This document shows positions 54,387 through 60,181 of a stretch of DNA of 60,181 nt, piece by piece. The translations under genes and the position numbers were made by a program. The stretch's first letter is position 1, and every line of letters begins with the position of its first letter. This stretch comes from Nocardia alni (lineage in GTDB: Bacteria > Actinomycetota > Actinomycetes > Mycobacteriales > Mycobacteriaceae). The stretch spans positions 1-60,181 of the forward strand of contig NZ_JAGPOX010000046.1 of assembly GCF_019038435.1 (NCBI RefSeq), read 5' to 3'. The notes beneath the pieces were generated by a model, which saw only the letters and a program-made list of their open reading frames with translations, was not told the origin of the DNA and made no database searches.

Positions 54387-55220
54387 GTGAGTGAGCTTGT
54401 GACACGTCCAGCCACCGAATCGGGCACGGGAGTTTTCGCGGCGAGTCGCGCGCGTATCGCCGACCGGACATTGCGCACCGATAGATGGTGGCTCTCACCA
54501 CTGTTCACGGTGCTCGGACTGGCCGCGTTCATCATCTACGCGACCGTCAGAGCCTTTCTCCGAACCGCCTACTGGGTTCCGGACTACCACTACCTGACAC
54601 CCTTCTATTCACCGTGTATCAGCACCTCGTGCGCACCCGGTGCCAGCCATTTCGGACACTGGATCGGCGCACTGCCGAGCTGGATTCCGCTCGGCTTCAT
54701 CGCGCTGCCGTTCCTGCTGCTGTTCCGGTTGACCTGTTACTACTACCGCAAGGCCTACTACCGGTCGGTGTGGTTCTCCCCGCCCGCCTGCGCGGTGGCC
54801 GAACCGCACGCGAAGTACACCGGTGAGACCAAGCTGCCGTTGATCATCCAGAACGCGCACCGCTACTTCTTCTACATCGCGGTCATCGTCTCGCTGGTCA
54901 ACACCTACGACGCGATCATGGCCTTCCACGGCAAGACCGGCGGCTTCGGCTTCGGCCTGGGCAACATCATCATCGTGGCCAACGTGATCCTGCTGTGGGC
55001 CTACACGCTGTCGTGCCACTCCTGCCGCCACATCGCGGGCGGGCGCCTCAAGCACTTCTCCGCGCATCCGGTCCGCTACTGGTTCTGGACCCAGGTGTCC
55101 AAGCTGAACACTCGTCACATGACGCTGGCCTGGACGACGCTGGGCACGCTGGCGCTGACCGACTTCTACGTCATGCTCGTGGCCAGCAACACCATTTCGG
55201 ACCTGCGCTTCGTCAACTGA
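54387..55220 (+). CDS. sdhC: succinate dehydrogenase membrane anchor (Sdh1 type)
   Basis: This is a 277-residue membrane protein from a GTG at 54387. Five or so membrane segments include LFTVLGLAAFIIYATVRAFL and IPLGFIALPFLLLF. Histidines in FGHWIG, NAHRYFFY and SCRHIAGG are candidate heme ligands. It matches the anchor subunit Rv0249c of the mycobacterial Sdh1 type, which passes electrons from succinate to menaquinone. It is the first gene of the sdhC-sdhA-sdhB operon; a longer frame exists upstream but the family begins near this start. Confidence 0.92.
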   Translation: MSELVTRPATESGTGVFAASRARIADRTLRTDRWWLSPLFTVLGLAAFIIYATVRAFLRTAYWVPDYHYLTPFYSPCISTSCAPGASHFGHWIGALPSWIPLGFIALPFLLLFRLTCYYYRKAYYRSVWFSPPACAVAEPHAKYTGETKLPLIIQNAHRYFFYIAVIVSLVNTYDAIMAFHGKTGGFGFGLGNIIIVANVILLWAYTLSCHSCRHIAGGRLKHFSAHPVRYWFWTQVSKLNTRHMTLAWTTLGTLALTDFYVMLVASNTISDLRFVN

Positions 55221-55266
55221 CGTTCCTCTCATCTCTCACCATCCCCATCGAGGAGTATTCGGTTCC

Positions 55267-57204
55267 ATGCCTGAAGTAGAACGGCATAAATACGACGTCG
55301 TGGTGATCGGTGCCGGTGGCGCCGGACTGCGCGCGGTGATCGAGGCGCGCGAACAGGGCCTCTCGGTGGCGGTGGTGTGCAAGTCGCTGTTCGGCAAGGC
55401 GCACACCGTGATGGCCGAGGGCGGCTGCGCGGCGTCGATGGGCAACGCCAACGAGAAGGACAACTGGCAAACCCATTTCCGCGACACCATGCGCGGCGGG
55501 AAGTTCCTCAACAACTGGCGCATGGCCGAACTGCACGCGCTCGAGGCCCCCGACCGGGTGTGGGAACTGGAAACCTATGGGGCGCTGTTCGATCGGACCG
55601 CGGACGGGCGGATCAGCCAGCGCAACTTCGGCGGCCACACCTATCCGCGCCTGGCCCACGTCGGCGACCGCACCGGCCTCGAAATCATCCGCACCATGCA
55701 GCAGAAGATCGTCTCGCTGCAGCAGGAGGACTTCGCGGAGACCGGCGACTACGAGGCCCGCATCAAGGTCTTCGCCGAATGCGCGATCTCCGATCTGATC
55801 AAGGACGGCGACCGGATCGCCGGCGCGTTCGGATACTGGCGCGAAACGGGCAACCTCGTGCTGTTCGAGACCCCCGCGGTGGTGCTTGCCACCGGCGGAA
55901 TCGGCAAGTCCTACAAGGTGACCTCGAACTCCTGGGAGTACACCGGCGACGGCCACGCACTGGCGCTGCGGGCCGGGGCGACGCTGATCAACATGGAGTT
56001 CCTGCAGTTCCATCCGACCGGGATGGTCTGGCCCCCGAGCGTCAAGGGCATCCTGGTCACCGAGGGTGTGCGCGGCGACGGCGGGGTGCTCAAGAACTCC
56101 GAGGGCAAGCGGTTCATGTTCGACTACATCCCGCCGGTCTTCAAGGGGCAGTACGCCGAGACCGAGGAGGAGGCCGATCAGTGGCTGCGCGACAACGATT
56201 CCGCGCGCCGCACCCCCGACCTGCTCCCGCGTGACGAGGTGGCCCGTGCGATCAACGAGGAGGTCAAGGCGGGCCGCGGCACCGAGCACGGCGGTGTCTA
56301 TCTCGACATCGCCTCCCGGCTGCCCAAGGAGGAGATCCTGCGGCGGCTGCCCTCGATGCACCATCAGTTCAAGGAACTCGCGGACGTGGACATCACGGCC
56401 GAGCCGATGGAGGTCGGCCCGACCTGTCACTACGTGATGGGCGGCATCGAGGTCGATCCCGATACCGGCGCCGCGGTGGTGCCGGGCCTGTTCGCGGCCG
56501 GTGAATGCTCCGGCGGCATGCACGGATCCAACCGCCTCGGCGGCAACTCGCTGTCCGATCTGCTGGTCTTCGGCCGGCGCGCGGGCCTGGGCGCGGCGGC
56601 CTATGTCGAGCAGCTGAAAGAGCGTCCGGCAGTATCCGACGAGGATATCGCCGAGGCCTCGAAAACCGCTCTCGCACCGTTCGATCCGGTCGAGGGCAGC
56701 GCGGAGAACCCGTACACCCTGCACGCCGACCTGCAACAGTCCATGAACGACCTGGTCGGCATCATCCGCAAGGAGCACGAACTCGAACAGGCCATCGAGC
56801 ACCTGGGCGAGCTTCGCGAACGCTACGACCACGTGACCGTCGAGGGGAAGCGGCCGTTCAACCCCGGCTGGCATCTGGCGCTGGATCTGCGAAACATGTT
56901 GCTGGTCAGTGAATGTGTGGCCCAGGCGGCGCTGCTGCGCACCGAGAGCCGCGGCGGGCACACCCGCGACGATCACCCGCAGATGGACGCGGACTGGCGC
57001 AATACGCTGCTGGTCTGCCGGGTGGATCCGGACGACGACACACAGACCGTCCCCGGCGTCACCGTGGTCCGCCAGCCGCAGAAGGCGATGCGCGACGAAC
57101 TGCTGGCCCTGTTCGACATCCACGAGCTCGAGAAGTATTACACCCCTGCCGAAATCGCCGATCATCCGGCGGCAGCAGATCCCGATGCGAAAGCGGAGGC
57201 GTAG
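55267..57204 (+). CDS. sdhA: succinate dehydrogenase flavoprotein subunit
   Basis: This is a 645-residue flavoprotein. The FAD fold starts VVVIGAGGAGLRAVIEARE, and the covalent FAD histidine is in GKAHTVMAEGG. Substrate-binding segments include HPTGM and GSNRLGGNSLSDLL. It oxidises succinate to fumarate at the cytoplasmic face. It follows the anchor gene after 46 bp and precedes the iron-sulfur gene by 3 bp. It is of the Sdh1 type seen in mycobacteria (Rv0248c). Confidence 0.97.
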   Translation: MPEVERHKYDVVVIGAGGAGLRAVIEAREQGLSVAVVCKSLFGKAHTVMAEGGCAASMGNANEKDNWQTHFRDTMRGGKFLNNWRMAELHALEAPDRVWELETYGALFDRTADGRISQRNFGGHTYPRLAHVGDRTGLEIIRTMQQKIVSLQQEDFAETGDYEARIKVFAECAISDLIKDGDRIAGAFGYWRETGNLVLFETPAVVLATGGIGKSYKVTSNSWEYTGDGHALALRAGATLINMEFLQFHPTGMVWPPSVKGILVTEGVRGDGGVLKNSEGKRFMFDYIPPVFKGQYAETEEEADQWLRDNDSARRTPDLLPRDEVARAINEEVKAGRGTEHGGVYLDIASRLPKEEILRRLPSMHHQFKELADVDITAEPMEVGPTCHYVMGGIEVDPDTGAAVVPGLFAAGECSGGMHGSNRLGGNSLSDLLVFGRRAGLGAAAYVEQLKERPAVSDEDIAEASKTALAPFDPVEGSAENPYTLHADLQQSMNDLVGIIRKEHELEQAIEHLGELRERYDHVTVEGKRPFNPGWHLALDLRNMLLVSECVAQAALLRTESRGGHTRDDHPQMDADWRNTLLVCRVDPDDDTQTVPGVTVVRQPQKAMRDELLALFDIHELEKYYTPAEIADHPAAADPDAKAEA

Positions 57205-57207
57205 CAC

Positions 57208-57954
57208 ATGGGTTACGACGCCAAGTTCCGAGTATGGCGCGGCGACACCGAAGGCGGTGCACTGCAGGACTTCACCGTTCCGGTGAACGAGGGTGAGGTC
57301 GTCCTCGACATCATCCATCGTTTGCAGGCCACCCAGGCTCCCGATCTGGCGGTGCGCTGGAACTGTAAGGCGGGCAAGTGCGGATCCTGTTCGGCCGAGG
57401 TGAACGGGCGGCCCCGGCTGCTGTGCATGACGCGCATGTCCACCTTCACCGAGGAGGAGGTCGTGACGGTCACCCCGATGCGCACCTTCCCGATCATTCG
57501 CGACCTGGTCACCGACGTGTCCTTCAATTATCAGAAGGCCAGGGAGATACCGTCGTTCACCCCGCCGGCGGACCTGAAGCCGGGCGACTACCGGATGCAG
57601 CAGGTCGACGTCGAGCGCTCGCAGGAGTTCCGCAAGTGCATCGAATGCTTCCTGTGCCAGAACACCTGTCACGTGGTGCGTGACCACGAGGACAACAAGA
57701 CCGCCTTCTCGGGCCCCCGGTACCTGATGCGCGTGGCGGAGCTGGAAATGCATCCGCTGGACGTCGTCGACCGCCGCGAGATGGCGCAGGAGGACTTCGG
57801 CCTGGGCATGTGCAACATCACCAAGTGCTGCACCGAAGTTTGCCCGGAACATATCAAGATCACCGACAACGCCCTCATTCCGATGAAGGAGCGGGTCGCG
57901 GATCGCAAGTACGATCCGATCGTGTGGTTGGGCAACAAGCTGTTCCGCCGCTGA
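57208..57954 (+). CDS. sdhB: succinate dehydrogenase iron-sulfur subunit
   Basis: This is a 248-residue protein. The [2Fe-2S] cluster ligands are in CKAGKCGSCSAEVNG and LLC. The C-terminal ferredoxin part has CIECFLCQNTC and CNITKCCTEVCPEHIK, which supply the other two clusters. It passes electrons from SdhA to the anchor. It starts 3 bp after sdhA and is followed by a strong palindromic terminator. Confidence 0.97.
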   Translation: MGYDAKFRVWRGDTEGGALQDFTVPVNEGEVVLDIIHRLQATQAPDLAVRWNCKAGKCGSCSAEVNGRPRLLCMTRMSTFTEEEVVTVTPMRTFPIIRDLVTDVSFNYQKAREIPSFTPPADLKPGDYRMQQVDVERSQEFRKCIECFLCQNTCHVVRDHEDNKTAFSGPRYLMRVAELEMHPLDVVDRREMAQEDFGLGMCNITKCCTEVCPEHIKITDNALIPMKERVADRKYDPIVWLGNKLFRR

Positions 57955-57961
57955 CAGACCA

Positions 57962-57999
57962 CATCGCCCGCCCCGGATGATCATCCGGGGCGGGCGATG
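57962..57999. terminator. bidirectional terminator after sdhB
   Basis: The 38 bp form a perfect palindrome with 19-bp arms centred at 57980/57981. It lies 7 bp after the sdhB stop and 16 bp from the stop of the convergent small gene at 58016, so it can serve both. Confidence 0.9.
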
Positions 58000-58015
58000 C
58001 TATGACCGGGTACTG

Positions 58016-58210
58016 CTACAACTGGGTCACGACGCCGACGGCCACCGCCGCGACGAGCAAGCCTATGAGAAGCGCTGAGAACATCGCGCCTGTCAGTGCG
58101 TAGACACCGCCTGCCGATACCGCGAACAGCATTCCCACGATCAGACGTTCGACCCAATCGCCAGGCAACGGCCTCCGGTACCGGGGTGTGTTCTTCAACC
58201 CTCGGTCCAC
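58016..58210 (-). CDS. small two-helix membrane protein
   Basis: This encodes 64 residues from a GTG at 58210. Two hydrophobic stretches (LIVGMLFAVSAGGVYALTGA and ALLIGLLVAAVAVGVV) follow a basic N-terminus. No family is recognised. It lies downstream of the DUF397 gene on the same strand. The call as a gene rests on frame, composition and the shared terminator. Confidence 0.6.
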   Translation of the reverse strand: MDRGLKNTPRYRRPLPGDWVERLIVGMLFAVSAGGVYALTGAMFSALLIGLLVAAVAVGVVTQL

Positions 58211-58338
58211 AGATTGGGTTTACCCATAAGAGGCATAGGTAAACATGATTCCGTTGCACAACGTCGTTCAATCTGTGACATTGGCCCCGTGCGCGGGTCG
58301 GGCCGCCGCTCGGGCGACCCGCCCGTCACCGGCCGGTC

Positions 58339-58545
58339 TCAGCGGTCGTCGAATCGCCCGTCGCGCACCGATGCGGTGAAGGCCGACCAATCGCCCGGCC
58401 CGAAGATCAAAGCGGCCCCTTGTGGGTTCTTACTGTCCCGGACCCCGACGCGACCACTGGACAGGTATGCGACCTCCACGCATTCCTTCCCGGCGCCGCT
58501 ACGGCTGCTCTTGAACCAGACAGCACCGTCCAGCTCCGTACTCAT
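58339..58545 (-). CDS. DUF397 protein
   Basis: This is a 68-residue protein with the DUF397 pattern: AVWFKSSRSG near the start, CVEVAYL, VGVRDSKNPQGAALIF and a WSAF segment. It follows the Scr1-type regulator gene by 45 bp. Pairs of this type are numerous in actinobacteria and are proposed to act as toxin-antitoxin-like or developmental switches. The start is the ATG at 58545. Confidence 0.93.
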   Translation of the reverse strand: MSTELDGAVWFKSSRSGAGKECVEVAYLSSGRVGVRDSKNPQGAALIFGPGDWSAFTASVRDGRFDDR

Positions 58546-58590
58546 ACAATATCCTTTCCGGCACAGCGCGGTTCGCGAGCAAGGGACCGC

Positions 58591-59529
58591 TCAGGCCAAA
58601 TACTCCTTGGCAACCTGCCGCAGCAGGCTCCTACTGGTGTCGACGTCCAACGCACTGCCCAGCAGAACCTCGTGCGCCCGCCGATATCGCCGCACGTCGG
58701 CTTTTCTCTCGAGATACAGATCTCCGGTGAACCCCTCCACGTACACCACGGGAGGCTCCACCGGCTGCCCCTTGCCGTCGGCTCCGAACTCGAGAAGGAC
58801 GAATGGGCCGGGCGAAAGACCCAGGGGGACACCGGCTGCGAAGGGAAAGACGCGCAGCGTGACATTGTGCCGAGTACTGAGGTCGGCCAAGTGCCGCAGC
58901 TGCGCCGCCATCACCCTTGCACTTCCGACGACGCGGCGCAACACGGACTCATCGAGCACAACGACCAAATTTGCCGGATCTTTCCTGCGAGTTATCAAGG
59001 CCTGCCGCTGAAGTCGCAGCTGAACGCGCCGTTCCACCTCCTCGACGGTGTCCTCGGGGTAGCCGAGGCGATTCAAGGCCCGCGCGTAGTCCGCGGTTTG
59101 CAGCAGGCCGGGCACCAGCTCGGACTGATACGACAGAAGTGAGCGGGCCGAAGCCTCCAAACCCACGTAGATATCGAAGTTTTCGGGAATCATGTCACCG
59201 TAGGCGTGCCACCAGCTCTTCACCGCGGCCTGCTGGGCCAGCCCCTTGAGCCCCTCGGCGATATCGTCGGGTATGCCGTAGATGCGGCAGAGTTCCTGAA
59301 TGTCCAAGGTGCGTATGCGATCCGCCTGGCCCTTCTCCAACCGCTGCAGGGTGCTCGCACCCCACTCCATCAGCCGTGCGGCCTGGGCGATGGTCTGCCC
59401 GGACTGGGTGCGGTAGTCGCGCAGGTGCCGGCCGAGCTGTCGCCTGGGCAGGGTCGAGGAGGTGTTCTCGGAACCGTCGTCGGAACTCGAATCAATGAAA
59501 TCGGAACTCTTATCGGAAATTTCGGACAC
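58591..59529 (-). CDS. XRE-family regulator with DUF5753 (Scr1 family)
   Basis: This is a 312-residue protein from a GTG at 59529. An acidic, Ser-rich N-terminal leader of about 27 residues precedes the XRE helix-turn-helix (RQLGRHLRDYRTQSGQTIAQ, then WGASTLQRLEKG) and the DUF5753 domain (about 110-300, with SYQSELVPGLLQTADYARAL and the later FPFAAGVPLGLSPGPF). It is paired with the DUF397 gene. It probably autoregulates this operon. Confidence 0.94.
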   Translation of the reverse strand: MSEISDKSSDFIDSSSDDGSENTSSTLPRRQLGRHLRDYRTQSGQTIAQAARLMEWGASTLQRLEKGQADRIRTLDIQELCRIYGIPDDIAEGLKGLAQQAAVKSWWHAYGDMIPENFDIYVGLEASARSLLSYQSELVPGLLQTADYARALNRLGYPEDTVEEVERRVQLRLQRQALITRRKDPANLVVVLDESVLRRVVGSARVMAAQLRHLADLSTRHNVTLRVFPFAAGVPLGLSPGPFVLLEFGADGKGQPVEPPVVYVEGFTGDLYLERKADVRRYRRAHEVLLGSALDVDTSRSLLRQVAKEYLA

Positions 59530-59822
59530 AGCACGCTCCGTCCTTGTCGGATGCCGTTTTGCTCGAGCACTTCCCGGTGGAGTGGGCCACCCCCGGCCAC
59601 GGGGGGTCGTTCGGCGAGGGTCTCATCCACTATGGAGAATCTTCCTCCCCCGGATGGATCCGCTGCTGGACATTCGCCTGAATTCGTTTTGGATACCCAA
59701 TCCGGGCGCGGCACGGCACCCGATGATGGATGCTGAATGTGTGCTCGGAGTTAGCATTCTCTTCTGGTCGACATCTCGAAATTCCGGGCACCATCAGGAT
59801 TCGCATGCAGGAACGAGGAGTC

Positions 59823-59915
59823 ATGGCTGTATACGTCAGGTTCCACCGAGCCGCACCGCCCGCTCAGCCCTCCGCACGGCGGCATATGCCTCGGGGGGTC
59901 GTCTCGTGCAACTGA
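59823..59915 (+). CDS. possible small leader peptide
   Basis: A 30-residue frame (MAVYVRFHRAAPPAQPSARR and ten more residues) starts at the ATG at 59823 with GAGGAG immediately upstream. It overlaps the next gene by 10 bp and could be translated ahead of it. The spacing to the Shine-Dalgarno is short, so it is tentative. Confidence 0.4.
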   Translation: MAVYVRFHRAAPPAQPSARRHMPRGVVSCN

Positions 59916-60109
59916 GCAACCTCCACATGCCCGTGGCCGGGCTGTTGCGCTGTGGCGCCGACCCGGGCGTGATGACCGTCGAACAGGCCCATGCCGCAAT
60001 GCAACTGCACCTCGAGTGTTCGGTGGATATGTGCCGGGTGCGCCGGCGCGCCCGGGCCGTACTGGTCGAGCAGGGCCGCTGCGTGCTGGATGAACGGGCC
60101 CTACCGTGA
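59906..60109 (+). CDS. small cysteine-containing hypothetical protein common in Nocardia
   Basis: This encodes 67 residues from a GTG at 59906 (MQLSNLHMPVAGLLRCGADP). The segment MTVEQAHAAMQLHLECSVDM and the CRVRRRARAVLVEQGR end are typical of small actinobacterial proteins of unknown role. Three of the cysteines (in HLECSVDMCRV and QGRCV) could bind metal. It is divergent from the Scr1 operon, with a terminator following. Confidence 0.75.
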   Translation: MQLSNLHMPVAGLLRCGADPGVMTVEQAHAAMQLHLECSVDMCRVRRRARAVLVEQGRCVLDERALP

Positions 60110-60139
60110 CTGCCCTGGTCCCGGTGAGCGGCCGCAGAA

Positions 60140-60178
60140 GGGTGGTGCGGCTGTTCCCTCCTCCCAGCCGCACCACCC
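60140..60178 (+). terminator. hairpin terminator at the window end
   Basis: Perfect 14-bp arms, GGGTGGTGCGGCTG (60140-60153) and its complement (60165-60178), enclose an 11-nt loop 30 bp after the small gene. Confidence 0.8.
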
Positions 60179-60181
60179 AGC

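Noticed and set aside
55213..57984. 923-residue open frame antisense to sdhA and sdhB
   Set aside because: Composition is that of a complement shadow, and the sense strand encodes complete Sdh subunits.

Overview
The window is high-GC actinobacterial DNA, most likely from Nocardia or a close mycolate-producing relative. The gene order ino1 (myo-inositol-1-phosphate synthase), PadR regulator, DUF5318 protein, bifunctional PBP ponA, GT87-type membrane glycosyltransferase, rpsF, ssb, rpsR, rplI, dnaB matches the block Rv0046c to Rv0058 that lies near oriC in Mycobacterium tuberculosis. The three-gene Sdh1-type succinate dehydrogenase and the Scr1/DUF397 pair also fit this group. No tRNA, rRNA, CRISPR array, intact insertion sequence or prophage was seen.

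Layout. 0-4 kb: two tandem effector-binding-like proteins, then a coupled CRP-type regulator and membrane adenylate cyclase (a cAMP module) and a small secreted protein. 4-16.5 kb: the conserved near-origin block, with a probable PadR operator, a leader that can mask the rpsF ribosome-binding site, strong terminators, and a cluster of DnaA-box-like 9-mers ahead of dnaB. 16.5-28.2 kb: accessory enzymes and regulators, including MarR/carbonic anhydrase, AraC/two alpha/beta hydrolases, a kinase-like protein, an HTH-fused citrate synthase, DUF2332, an ANTAR protein, two methyltransferases and an FAD oxidoreductase. 28.7-38.6 kb: an SGNH hydrolase, an overlapping 2OG-Fe(II) oxygenase/SDR pair, a flippase-type membrane protein with a degenerate kinase domain, a nitronate monooxygenase, an acyl-CoA ligase, a small secreted protein, an isochorismatase-fold protein lacking its usual residues, and an MBL hydrolase. 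38.8-46.1 kb: a compact lipid/polyketide cluster of a free ACP, a KS-AT-DH-KR-ACP synthase and a fatty-acyl-AMP ligase. 46.1-53.8 kb: an S4 RNA-binding protein, an NlpC/P60 peptidase under a c-di-AMP (ydaO) riboswitch, an AAA-type ATPase, an acyl-CoA dehydrogenase and an alpha/beta hydrolase. 54.4-58 kb: sdhCAB. 58-60.2 kb: an Scr1/DUF397 pair and small Nocardia-type genes.

The most interesting items are: the ACP-PKS-FAAL cluster with no visible chain-release enzyme; the c-di-AMP riboswitch on the NlpC/P60 gene, followed by an S4 gene with no ATG, GTG or TTG start but a CTG that overlaps the upstream stop; a dispersed repeat of about 130 bp found twice, 51 kb apart; the rpsF leader; and a codon-usage break inside dnaB. 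Activities are inferred from motifs visible in the translations; no database search was run.
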